Below are positions 35,248-47,154 of a stretch of 64,000 bases of DNA, in pieces. Positions within the stretch are counted from its first letter, which is position 1. Every line of letters begins with the position of its first letter. The notes under the pieces are model-generated. The model saw nothing but the letters and a program-made list of their open reading frames with translations, was not told where the DNA came from and ran no database searches. This stretch comes from Knoxdaviesia capensis (taxonomy: Eukaryota > Ascomycota > Sordariomycetes > Microascales > Gondwanamycetaceae). The stretch is taken from contig LNGK01000003.1 of NCBI GenBank assembly GCA_001510575.1, forward strand, positions 4,107,732 to 4,171,731. Direction: 5' to 3'. Made by a program: the position numbers and the translations under genes.

Positions 35248-38200
35248 GGTTACAGCTGAGTAGGTTGAAGGATAAGATATCTGGAAATATGTCGTGTTAG
35301 TGCGTGGAAGAGAGCAAGTGGTTGAAACAGAAGAAGAAAACCCCGAATCACGGTAGTCGTTAGACGGGCATAGACGATGTGGACTAGGTTTGATGCTCCC
35401 TTCGTTGCAGGTCTCCCAGCCGCTTGGCCGGTGAAGAGGCAGTATTTGTAGTTGCAGACATTCCAAGTGGCCTTCGCCCTACCATACCTCACCCAGTCCC
35501 TGAAATGACTCGCGAGGCATGGAGGCGGTGCAGCCGGTCAATGGAATGCATTGTTTCAATGTGCGGGAACAGTCACTTGGACATCGAGAGTCGACCGAGT
35601 CGACAAAGCGAGAAGAGAAATCCCAAGAAAGAACCAAGGCGGAACCGATTCGTCTGGCAAAAGACGGGCTCTCCGTGCTTTGTTCTTGGCTCCACGAGTG
35701 TGCTCTGGGCGGCAGCAGAACAAAGACAGCGCCGGGTCGACAATTCGTCGATTGAAGGAAACGTGAAACGGCACCGGGTAGAATTCACACGAAACACAGC
35801 GCAGACAAAGCAACGTACCTTTGATAGAACCAAAAATTGTGTAAGTGGTGAGTGAGTGAGTTCCAAGTGGACGTTCAAAAGAGAGAGCGAGGTCCAGAAG
35901 GGAATTTATATGTTCAAAAAGGAATGGGGTCCTGAGTTGAATTGTAGAAAAATCTGATACACAGCGAGTCTCGACGGTAGAGAGAGAGTGGAGGATTGCG
36001 AGGTCCAAAAAGAGAGGAATATCCAAGACAAGATCAAGAGACAGCACAGCTGGATGAAGGAGAGAGCGATGTAGGTTCCGTCAAGGGACCCTGAAGTTGA
36101 CCAAGAGTTGGATGCACGAAGGAGTGTAGCGAAGATGTTGACGTCAAGTGATCGAAAGACTTGGGCGAGGACCGAGGCGGGAAGGTGAGAAAGATATATC
36201 GAGAGCAAGACAGGATGGCGAGGGCAAATGGTATCGTTATAACACAAAGCAGGGCACCAGAGAAACCAGTCTGGACACACAGGGAAAGACACGGCAAAAA
36301 AGGCGAGATGAAAAAAGGAGTGACAAGAAGGAATGTGAGAAGGCCAAACAAACGAAGAATTCCGGGCGGGATGTGAATAGATTCAAGACAAGCAGCCGGT
36401 TGGAATGGATGGAAAGAGGATCCTTTTCGAGATGGTCAGGGATGGCAAGAGAAGATAAAAAAGAGAGAGGGGGGAGACTCTTTTTTGTGTCTGTTTTTAA
36501 GGGAATGGTCGGAATAGGACGCCGGAGCGAGACATAGTAACAGTTAGCCAGAAACGAACGAAAGACTCAGCACGACGACGACGACAGCGTGTGGGAGGGA
36601 GACACAGAGAGAGACATCAGGAGAGAGATGGGAAGAGAAGGTGAGAGAGGAAGAGAGAGAGACAGATAAACAGAGAACTAGTAGAGGGAGTCGGAGGACG
36701 GAGAGAAGGAGAGAGAGAATGAGGGCTGCTGGAAACGATCGAGACCGCCGACCACAAGGAAACGCCATGAAGCCAGCCAAAGTTGGCGGTCCACGCCCCC
36801 CCCCAAGAAGCGACTCCTGGAACTAACGGAGTAGCGGGTGGAATCTACTGCGATGGTGAAGCGGCCGGTGCAGATGAGACCTGCAGTGTGTGTGCAGTGT
36901 GTGCGTAGGAAGGCAAGGAAGGGTGGTCTCTCTCTGAAGTGAGGTCTGTGGAGGGCGTCTGGGAGCATCTGGTAGTCGATACCAGGCCCCTTTGGCCCAC
37001 CCTCACACTCCCTCACAAGCCGAAACATCACATTGACGGCGAGAGACAGGGCCGGCCAGGGCAAGGGAGAGGTGTTTTGTGTCTCTTCTGTGTCGTTTTT
37101 TTGCGTAGAAGCACAATATACGTACCGGGAAAACAGAGATAGATGGTTGGTTTGTTTAAAGGAGTGGACGGTGTCGAAAAATGACACGAAAAAAAGGCAG
37201 CAAAAGAAAACTTGGGCGGACCCGAAAGGAATGGACAGACTCGAAAGACCGTAACGAACCAAAAAGAAAAAAGAGAGAGGAAAAAGGCAAAGAGGAAAAA
37301 AAGAGGAGGAGGAGGAGGGACAAATAATAAGAAAGGAAGAAACTGAAAAAGAAGATGAGACGAAAATAAAATAAAACAAAATTCACCAGCGATGCGTCCA
37401 GGCCAGGGCCAATAAAAGGAAAAAAAGAGGGTCGTTGAAGATGGCCTGGGGGCCACCCTTGTTGGTTTGGGAGTGAGGGTGAGCGTGTACTCTTTGGCCG
37501 GGGCGTGCATACTGGGGGTACATGGCGCACACACACACACACGGTGGCAGACATGGGCCCCCGTGGCATCCTTTTTTTCCCTCTCTGTTGTCTTTTTGGG
37601 TTGATGGGTGAAGGTCTCGAAGCTCGTCGACTTGCTCGGGCGCTCAGGGCATTCGAGAGCGAGATGTGGCCAAGGACATGCGCCTGGGAATGGCGTCTGG
37701 TGGTGATATGGAGGGCGGTCAGTGTGCCGTTCCAAGTGCCAGTTGGGTATGTCGACTCCCACCGCACCAGACACCACTTTGCAGCACAGCTCCGAAAGGA
37801 GAGGCTGCACTCACCTACTCAAAGCAATGGCGCGTATCAAGCTGCAAAGTCGAGTGTCGACGGCCGGGGTGGTCCCTGGAAATGAGGTGCTACAGAACCA
37901 CCGCCCCAGCTGCTTTCACCCTTTCACCCTGCTACGCCGCTTGGTTTGAGCCCTGGCTGTCACTATCGATAGGCTTGGTTCAATCCTCCTGGGGGCTCAG
38001 TGGTTAAATGAGCAGCGGTTTGGTGTTTGGTACTGGATGGGGGGGTATCAGACTGCATTGAAGTGTGTTCCTCTCACGATCGCACGTGGGGTCGTGGAAG
38101 TCCACCGGCGAGGAACAGCAGTCACAGTCAGCATCAGCATGGAGTTATGCACGTATGAAGGAGGGCTTGACCGCAGTGGTGGTGATCACAGATGCCAATT

Positions 38201-39944
38201 ATGATCGGGACACGCGAATCACACACATCCTCTCCGAGTATAAGTCGATCTTCAAGCGAGATTTCTCCATGGCCGTTCGAACTAGCGACTTCTCCCAAAG
38301 AGGGCATATGTTTGACCCTCCAAAGATAGCTGGGGAATTCAATAGATAAAAATAAGATAAAAACACCCGGCTGGGAATAACGTCGTTGTTCCCGAATTAG
38401 GGATAGGCATGGCCTCAAGAAATGGGTGTGTTCCTCTCTCCTCGCGTTCTCGTGTTCTCTCGTGTTCCCCTTTTTTTCCTTTCTGCGCTGACTGGATTTT
38501 GTTGGTTGTCGGTACGACTTGGGTACACAACCAAGTGTGACAGGCACACACACATAGTAAAAGACAAACCCTAAAAAAGCAATTTAATGCAGCTAGTACC
38601 TGGTTCCTGAAGTACTTCCCGCCCATCTTGATCCTCTTTTTTTGTTGTGCTCTTTGGGGGCGTGCTACCTTGCAGCAAGAAAATAAGATGCACGCCCCCC
38701 CTTTTCTGTGCTTCGGTTTAATTTGCCGCCGTGCACACACACACACATAACACACACATAAAATCCTGCCTTGGGCACCCGTATGGCTTCTAGCTACCTG
38801 GGACGAGGGCAGCATACAGTACTGTACTGTATCGAGAACACAGAGAGAGAGAGACCACCGCTTTTTTCGACTTCCACGCTTCTTGCGGTGACGTGGTCTC
38901 GCCGATTCCGTTCTCTCGACAGAAGCCTCCACTGTGGATTTTGACTTGGCCCTACACGCACAGTCGCTGCTAAGATTTCCTCCGGTGACAGTATCAATGC
39001 TGCGAGGGAGCCGAGATCACCCTCTTTTTAGTCGGTCTTGGTATTCACTAGATTGTCACTATCAGAAGGAGAATTTACGGTCCCTATAATGGTCTCTGCT
39101 TTGGGCATTAATTGGCAATTAGACGAACGAACCTGCAAGTGGGAAAGGCCAGCGATATGCCAATATACAGTACTTTAGATTATCGGGGCGCCCATTCTTC
39201 TTATCGACAAAAAAAACAACAACGGAAAACCACCACTTGAAGACCACAGTTTGCGCTTCGCTTCGTGGGAGATCATAGGGTTTCCCCCATGACCGAGTGT
39301 CCTCATGTAAGAGTTTGTGTGTGTGTGTGTGTGTGTGTCCGTGGTCCAGAGTCTGAGAGAACAAAAAGAGAGACGAAGAGCAGACGGGGATGAATCGGCG
39401 GCTCCCGACGGCGAAGACTGGCGAAGACAAAGACAAAGAGACAACGAAAAAGCCAATACAGCCCAACCCGTTTGGGCCACTTGGCCTATCACCATGGAGC
39501 AAGCTGAGTGAGTACAGCATCATCGTCAGCAGCACACAGTGCCCGGGCTGGGTGCCCGACCGGGACGCGCATTTGTGTCCGACAGCAGGAACGCTACCGC
39601 CAGACACTGGTATGCCAGCTGTCGCGCCTCGATTCGTCCAGACTCGGCCTTCTCCGGACACAGACAGACACTTCACTTGACTCACGCCCACTCTTCGCTA
39701 GCCGATGTGGCTCTTTTGAACGCTGGCCGCCTCTCTCCCCGAAGCCAAACTCCTCTTGTATCGTAGACTGCAGTACTGACTGCCCCCCAAAGGAGGCATG
39801 ACGACTAACAGACAAGCGACAGTCTCAACCACGTTAGTCTTTTCAGTTCTAGGTTACTCCTGGGGAACTGTAATGAGAACATACAGGTGGGTAAAGGCAC
39901 TGTCCATCGGGGCCAAAACCGCCAAAAGAAGAAGGACATACTTC

Positions 39945-40003
39945 CTTTTTTTTTCTTCTTTTTTTTTCTTCTTTTTTTTCTTCTTTTTTTTTTTCTTCTT
40001 CTG
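39945..40003. repeat. T-rich CTTCTTTTTTTT-type microsatellite
   Basis: T runs of 8-10 punctuated by CTTC make an imperfect 12-nt-period array on the + strand. Confidence 0.8.
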
Positions 40004-41177
40004 CTGCCTTACCTCGCCTACCGATGCCTCGCGATGAGACACTCTCAGCTCGTTTCGTGCATGTTAGCCCGCCCGGCCCCCGTCCGTCAACACCACCACT
40101 CGAACTGGCTCAGCTGCCACATTTCTCTGTGTGGGAAAAGGCTGGCCTGATTACTAGTTGAAAGGGACCCGGCTGGGATCTTACCGACTCGCAGAAGAAA
40201 AGCCTCGTGATGATCAATGATCACCGAACGAGCACGTTTTCTACCAGCCGACCCCAGCTAAGAATCACCGGAGAGCCCCTCTCAACTGCTAACAGACTGT
40301 CCCTTGCACGCAACGTTTGACGATGATCATTCTGCCACTTACTGTACTGTACACATGCAGGTGCTATTTCCTCGATCACCGGCGGTGTTTTTTTAAGGTT
40401 TGGCCCACTGATTGCGGAGGGGGGGGCCTTTTTGAGTCGAGGGGCCCCGGACGTGTGTCGATCTGCGAAACTTTGTGGGCAACGGTTCTGCCTGCTGGGA
40501 GTATCACGTCGACTGCAGACACCGATGCAGAAGCGCGATGCACAGAGACAGACACCCGGACCAGTGTGCCGCCGTGTGCCTCTCTATCTCTAAGGAGCCA
40601 GCCTGGAATGCAGATGCAAACCCAACGAACGCACGACAACCGCCCTCAGTGAACGCTTGATCTCTGGCCCAGTGCTTTCGATCGCGGTCAGGGGGCATTT
40701 CCCGAACAGGACTAACTTAGGGGCAGTGGCCAAGAGCCTTTTGCCTGCAACAAGCGTCGTCGAGCCCAGACATGCATGCATGTACCACTTCCGCTCAGAT
40801 ACGGTACATCCACCACATGCGTGTACCTGCAGCAACTTTTTCCTCTTTTTAAATTGGGCCTCGTTAAGATTCGATGTTGTGAGAGGGGGTGGGGGTTGTG
40901 TGTGAGAGAAGTATCGGGCTCACGCCCCTCCTCGCCCAAATCCTTTCTCACTCCACTCACTCTCTCCACCAACCAGTATCCTCGTGTTCCTGGTTCTTCG
41001 TCCTGCTCTGATTGTGTGTGCCCCTCGCTGGAAATGACGTTGCACTGGCCGGACAGAGAGCATCGTATTTTCAGGAACAGAGGGACCCTCGGACAAATGT
41101 GACTTGCAGATGCTAGCTATTACCGGTGTACAGTAATTCCTACCCACCGAAGGATCTTCTCGTTCCCTCATCAAAAA

Positions 41178-41180
<3 letters not shown>

Positions 41181-41253
<73 letters not shown>
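41181..41253 (+). repeat. 73-nt uninterrupted poly(A) run
   Basis: Seventy-three consecutive A, preceded by TCAAAAAAGC and followed by GAAGAAAAG. It is far longer than any other homopolymer here. It could be the tail of a retroposed transcript, a microsatellite, or an assembly artefact. Confidence 0.9.
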
Positions 41254-41263
<10 letters not shown>

Positions 41264-44200
41264 CCCTTTTCCGAAAGCTATAGGGGCCACCGGGATCTTC
41301 TCCGCGAAAACGAAGCCATCAGCATTATTGGAGAGAAGGGACGGGAGAATAGCTCATATAATCTCGACACCCCAAATTCCTTTTCAACCACTACCGACCC
41401 ACGGCCCCTACCGCTTCTGAAACAGACTAATGACAGATCCTTTTTGGAGGACAACATTTGCGCCGGGTTGTGGTCTGTCTGTGATTTGACCAGCTTTGCC
41501 GCCCAGGGGTCGCCGAGATAATTGGTTCTGTGGAGCAGTGGTAACTGTTAAGGAATGTTGGAGGTGCTATTGAACGCTGACACAGGAGACTCTTTCTGGG
41601 CCGGAACCTAGCAGCTGGCGGCGCTTTTTAGTTGAAGCGTTAGCATCTGCGGCTCTGGAGTCTTCGAAGGCCTCAGCTTCTAGCGCAGGCGGGAGTATAT
41701 CAAGGCGTGCACTATAAATCCCCCGCAAATTCACCACACCACAAATCCCCCGAATTCTCCATCCTTCCCCTTCCCAAACATGCATGGCCTGTTCTTTTGT
41801 GACTGAGAGCGTCTTCCCTGTACGGAGTCAGTTAATTCCCGCTGGAAACTGGCGCAGACTGGCCAGAAGACAAAAAGTCGCCGTTGCTTTCATGCATAAC
41901 CCTAGACCCTTAGCATATCGTTCCAATCTTGAAGCTCAAAAGTTCAAACCTGACGATGCTGGCCTTGCCCCTTCCCCTGCCTTGCGTCCGCGCTTTTCTT
42001 TCCCCGCCGTCGTTGCAAGCTGTGACGCGTCGTTTCTCCCTGCTAATAAAAAGGAAAATGCCGTGTGTGGGTGTTATTTAACTTTCAAGCCAGGCTTGCG
42101 TTTTGGATCGTTATGGATGCGGGTGGCACACACACGCCTGAATTAATGAACAGCCGAAGATATCAAGGAAGGGTTCCAGGCAAACCTTAATGCTGGGTAT
42201 GAGCAAGAAAAGAAAAAAACTTTAACATCAGATGAAACCGCGAGCTCCAGATTATGTCGATCTGAACAAGCCTGGCCCGGTGGATCACGCTGCGTAGCCC
42301 TACCAAATAAGCAAGAAATCTTAGTGCATTCTTTATGCCGACAAAACTCTGTTTTTATGGCGCCAGGTTCTTGCACACACGCGTGCACTCTGGTTGTTTG
42401 TTGTGTGTGTCCTTCCCGCATATCTGTGCTGCAGCCCGAAGTATGTGCAGGCGAGGGTCCCCCGGAGATTCATGACGATGCTTGGCAGGAAGCCATCGCG
42501 GGTGCATAATTATCTACTCTGCAGAGAGAGGGCCAAAAACAAAAACAAAAAAGGGTGAGATGGTGTGCCGTCTTGTCATCTCATCCATGCTGATCCTCCG
42601 GCCGTGGACTTCTTTTTCATTTACATCGAGAGTAGGGAGAGAGTCTACAATGCCGCGTTCCTGCGCCTATCTGTCTGCCCGTGTTGTCAACATCTGGCTT
42701 TCTTTTGGTGTGTTCTGGGCAGGCCAGGCCAGGCCCGCCCGATCAAATTTCCCCCGGCCCGTCATGAGGGAAATTCGGATGGGTCCCCCCGGAGATTCAC
42801 TTCATCTCTTCCATGTTTCATTTTGCTGCTGCTTGGCTTCTTGGGTTGTTCTGGGCTTAAGAAGAGTTACCGTGATATATCACAGACCAAGAAAAAAAAA
42901 GAAAAAAAAAAGAAGAAGAAAAAGAAAAAAGAAGAGAAAAGGGGGGATGGCAGCTTTGGAGGGGGATGATGGCACAGTTACACTCGTGTAAAAGTAATCT
43001 CAGCTTCTCCAGCCGAAATCTCCGCTTTGGGAGGCAGGCGAGAGAGTGTAAGGAATGACGGGGGGAGAGTGTGAGTGGGTGTGGTAGTTCGGAATTTCCA
43101 ACAGAGTGTCTGTCGGTGAGAATACGGACGCGCTTTCGGGACTGCTACGGCAACGAATCCCAACATCACCGGCCGAAACTGCAACATGCAAGTCACCGTA
43201 CATGCGCATCCACACACCGCTTAACTTCCAGGCGCAGACTCGACGGGAATCTTCTGGACATGTCGACGCAAGCTTCCCTGACCTATACACAAACACACAC
43301 ACACACACGCTGGAGCCACCCAGGACGAGAAAGACACTGTCTCGATCTGAAGGCGACGGCTGAAAAGACCACCCACACACGCGCATTACCCCCTTTCGCT
43401 TGCACATCCCCAGTTCCGCTCAACAAGGCGTTTCCAGACAGACTCTCTCCCTCCCCTCCCTCCCCCCCCTCCAATCTCAACGTCCCAGACAAAGACACAC
43501 ATGTCGAGACTTTCGGTCTGTGGGGCCGGGGGGTGGACGTAAACACCCGAGTGGAAATGAGAGACCGGCGTGGGCACAGATGGAACGACACAGAACGACA
43601 GGAAGAGAAAAAAAGCGAAGAGGCTGAATGTGGACGACGATACCGGCGCACATGTCTCTGATCGTGGAGGGAAAATCGGAAGGTGCTGGGCGCATGCAGA
43701 TATCGATCCACGATGCAAGGCGCAATGAGAGTGTCCAGTGGCTGATATCAGCTCTCTCTCCTACCCTCTGGCGTAATATGTCTCGAGATATGCATGCATG
43801 TCTCTGTGTTGCATGTCTCGTCTGTCGTGAACCCACCAGAATGCAGGAGTGCTGTAGCATTTGCATTAATCGGGACTCGGTACTGCTCTGCTGGTCTGAC
43901 TCTCATTCCCAACCTGCACGCAACTGCCCTGAACGTAAGGTGAAGGTGAATGTGAACCATCAGCCTCGGCCAGCTCAATCCCCCCCCCCCTCATATCACG
44001 ATGCTTGGAACCGCCTCATAGAACACGCCTTGCTTTGCAGTTCCCACCTCTGCAATGCACGCAAAAGCTGCTTGCAAAACACTCTCTCACCCACCCGCCA
44101 GAGACCGGTGCAGTATCTCTGCACACCCACCCACTGCTCGCCCACTGAGAACCAAGAGACCCGGAACACTCCATGGTACACCGGGCTGTGCGTGTCGTTC

Positions 44201-44729
44201 TCGCGTACACACCACCCCCCCACGAGCACAAGAGCGGTGCCGCGCCTCTTCGGGTGGAAGGGGCTGGCTTTGTTCAGCACGTTCAGCTGTCCACTGGCTG
44301 CGTTCGTGGATCTGTGTGACAGGAGACAACAGAGAGTGTGCGTGAGCTGTCTGGAGCAGCGTCATATCCTCAGCATAGTCTTGCTCCTAGACATGACTAG
44401 CCAGAGTGAGATAGACAAGAAAGAATAAACGCGTAGTGTCATCAGACTCGCCCAGAGACCGCGTAGACCGAGAACCAACTCGCAGATACACACAGAAGCA
44501 CAAAATGTACACCCCATCGGTGACACCATGATATCAACATCAGCATCACCACCACCACCGCCACCAGCTGGATGCAGCCGCCACCCCGCAGCCTGCCAGC
44601 CGGCGCCCCAACACACACAAGAGTAACAACAGCAACAACAACAACACCGAGTATACCTTATAAGGCCGTTTGGATTGTTGACTTTCCGCCGAGAAGGCGG
44701 CTGGGCAGTACCCAGTTCAGGACAAACTC

Positions 44730-44801
44730 GTGCATTTGGTGGAACGGTGATCGACCCCGCTTGACAACCGACGAGTCGCGGGTTCGAATTCCCTCGGGGG
44801 A
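44730..44801 (+). other. tRNA-like element with pol III A and B boxes (degenerate)
   Basis: TGGTGGAACGG (44737-44747) fits the A-box consensus TRGYNNARNNG. GGTTCGAATTCC (44781-44792) fits the B box apart from one base. Their starts are 44 nt apart, exactly the tRNA spacing. However, the acceptor, anticodon and T stems predicted from this register do not pair well, so it is not a functional cloverleaf. A decayed tRNA gene or the head of a tRNA-derived SINE is possible. Confidence 0.35.
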
Positions 44802-45725
44802 TTTGGGCTCGACAAAAAAAAATCGATCGGACGACGGCCGGCGGAAGAGATGTAGTCCTATCGAAGCTGGGCGGATACCAGCGGATGAACTCTTTTTTGC
44901 ATTTGAGATAATAGCGGCCGGCACATCTTAAAACGCAACACCCCCCCAATCTTTCGCAGGTGGCAACTACGCCTTTTGTAACTCCTGTGCTCCCGGTGCA
45001 CCAGCCGGAGATCCCGTGTGTACCGGGGGATCTTACCAGACGCCGCACGCACTCGACTTTCCCATTTTCGGCCATTGCACACGCCCTGACTGGCAAACGG
45101 TGTTTGTGCAGCGCGTAAGCGAACGAAAAAAGGAAATTTAGCTGAGCTGAGCCGTCGCGGTCCTCACTCGTAGGAGACACCGTAGCCGGGATCCGAAACC
45201 GCGATCACGATGGGACGATTGTCTGCGTCTTTGGCACACAGGTCCAAACGAGCACGGTGACGACCAGAGACGATACACACGTGGGCGAGCATCACGCTCG
45301 ATAAGCACCGTAAAACAGAAACTCGAACCTGTGCATTTGAACAAAATAAACGGAAAAAAAAAAAGCGAATAAATGCTGGGTGGTAGCATTTCTATGTACA
45401 CACACACACACACTTCTCAATATCCGGGCGACCAGGTGTGGAAGACCACACTTCGGCTGGTCTTTCCCCCCCAAGTTGCCCCCGCCGTTCTGACGTACAC
45501 TTGCACTTGTAGACATTTGGACATCACGCACCAAACGCTCGGTACGCATGTGTACCGACGACTGGTGCGTCTGTCTCTCGGTGGTTTCTAGAGATGCCGA
45601 AAAAAACAACAACAGAAACAGAAAGAAAACCGGAGTCCGACACGAATATAAAGGAGCCCAGAGACAATGACGAGTCCTAGGCTTTGTCTTCGAGCAATGC
45701 GTCATGCTCTCTCCATTCGAGGAGC

Positions 45726-46616
45726 TCATGACGACTCCTTCGACGCGGCCGGGACAAACGGCTTCGAGCCCATCGGTAGTGCGTGGTCGGCGAAGATCTG
45801 GGTCGGGCGGAGGTGTACGGGCGTCGAGGTCTTGGGCTGGTCGGGGATGACCTTTTCGAGTTTCTGTCGGACGAGAGCGAGACGTGGGCCGTGTCAGTAC
45901 GTATGTGGTCGTTGGAGACGGACTTCTAGATACAGACAGGGCCGGCTGCAACTTACCAAATTGTCAAACACACACTTGCTCAGCTTCCACTCCTCCGGGC
46001 GGCACTGCCATAGCTGGTGGTTGCCTATCTCCAGGCACTCCCAGTGCTTCCGGAACTCGGCGAGGCAGTGGGTGTTGATGTCCTTGATGCTAGATGCGGG
46101 AGAAGTATCGAGAAGTCAGTCCACGGCCCACAAAGCACACACCTCCCTCTCCGAAGCCGGCAGACACCCGACATCCCATCTCCCCCCCTGCCACGACCAC
46201 CACAATCAAGCCCAGACGAGGACGAACACGGGGAAAAAGCAGCAAACAAAAAAACGTACACGCTCGACGCACACCGCGTCACCCGCCGGCCCTCCTTCAT
46301 GCAGTCGAACTCGCCGGTGCCGGCCTTCTCGGTCTTGCACTGCATGTAGTCGTCGTTGTAGTCCTTGCACCGCGCGCCGATGAAGAAGCTCGCCGACAGC
46401 AGCGGCGCCGAGCTCGCGCCCACCTCCTTCACCGCCGGGATCGAGTCCGGCAGCTTCGTGGTGTCGACCAGCACATGCTGGTTGAACCTGGTTGTGGCGT
46501 CCGACGCTTGAGTTAGTTTCTTCGTTCTGTGTGTTGTTTGCGCAGGCACGCCCTGTCGCGCGAGAGCAAGGGCAAGAAAGAAAACAAATCACTCACTGGG
46601 GTCGTCTGGCCGCCAT
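45726..46616 (-). CDS. NDUFA8: NADH:ubiquinone oxidoreductase (complex I) subunit NDUFA8 / PGIV
   Basis: Four exons, 46597-46616, 46260-46487, 45957-46089 and 45726-45863 (20+228+133+138 nt), give 172 residues. The short first exon (MAARRPQ) joins to FNQHVLVDTTKLPDS, the conserved fungal N-terminus. Four twin CX9C motifs are visible: C-KDYNDDYMQ-C, C-MKEGRRVTR-C, C-LAEFRKHWE-C and C-RPEEWKLSK-C. These form the disulfide-linked helical hairpins of this intermembrane-space subunit, imported by the Mia40 pathway. The C-terminal tail (KLEKVIPDQPK...) is typical of fungal homologues. Its presence implies a proton-pumping complex I, which excludes Saccharomyces- and Schizosaccharomyces-type yeasts. 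Introns begin GTGAGT, GTACGT and GTAAGT. Teloboxes lie 216 and 371 bp upstream. Confidence 0.9.
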
Positions 46617-46831
46617 GATGGGCAAATCTGTGTGCTTTTGTTTGGTGAGGGCGGTTGGCGAGGTCTGCGCTGATGGCGTTTGTTCGCTTTTTTGGCTGTG
46701 ATGGAGGTTTTTCCGGTCGGAAAGTTCGCTTGAGGTCAAGATTGAATGACCTCTGAATTGGCGCGCTGTGATTGGCTGGACGGCCAAGGCTGGGGATTCT
46801 GGTGGGTTTCTGGAGCAATTAACAAGCTTTC

Positions 46832-46839
46832 AACCCTAA
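46832..46839. promoter_or_regulatory. Telobox-like motif upstream of NDUFA8
   Basis: AACCCTAA, 216 bp upstream of the NDUFA8 start. Confidence 0.4.
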
Positions 46840-46986
46840 CGGATGGAATCTGCTCAATTGAAGGCGATGTGCTTGAAAGTCAGAGAGTGAGGATGTGAGT
46901 TCGGCTTTAGAGCTCATCAAAGGGGAATAGGGAGGCACTTTAGGAGATTGAGGGCCGAAGCGACGATTCTTGTTGTGAGAAGCTTC

Positions 46987-47000
46987 TTAGGGTTAGGGTA
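46987..47000. promoter_or_regulatory. Double TTAGGG telomeric-type motif
   Basis: TTAGGGTTAGGGTA, two tandem telomere-type hexamers, lies in the 538-bp spacer between the HAM1-like stop and the NDUFA8 start. No other feature is seen in this spacer (46617-47154) apart from the motif at 46832. Confidence 0.5.
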
Positions 47001-47154
47001 TGTCAATTCTCATTTCCAGCTGGCTATTACTAGTAGACATTTTGCAAAGCTGACTGGCGAGTTGTAGCTAAAACTATTCAACCTCACGTTCATCTAACAA
47101 AAATCATTCCTTGACAACAACACACACACAAAACCGCTCACGCATAGCAGCTAA

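Larger units (their letters stand above)
35248..45725. other. 10.5-kb region with no supported gene, rich in simple repeats
   Basis: Many open frames exist on both strands, but they are low-complexity (CT, GA, CA-coded) or lack any domain, and hand searches for split genes found none. It holds GA-rich blocks (36540-36720, 37190-37380), (GT)n at 39314-39338, a T/CTT array (39945-40003), a 73-nt A run (41181-41253), an A/G block (42888-42935), TGACTCA at 39678-39684, telobox-like motifs at 38566-38575 and 41898-41905, and a tRNA-like element at 44730-44801. Long noncoding RNAs, or genes without detectable homology, cannot be excluded. Confidence 0.5.

Noticed and set aside
37028..37810. 260-codon minus-strand frame
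   Set aside because: Phe/Ser/Leu-rich translation of a purine-rich block; low complexity and no splice or domain support.
44730..44801. Functional tRNA gene
   Set aside because: A and B boxes are present but the acceptor and anticodon stems do not pair.
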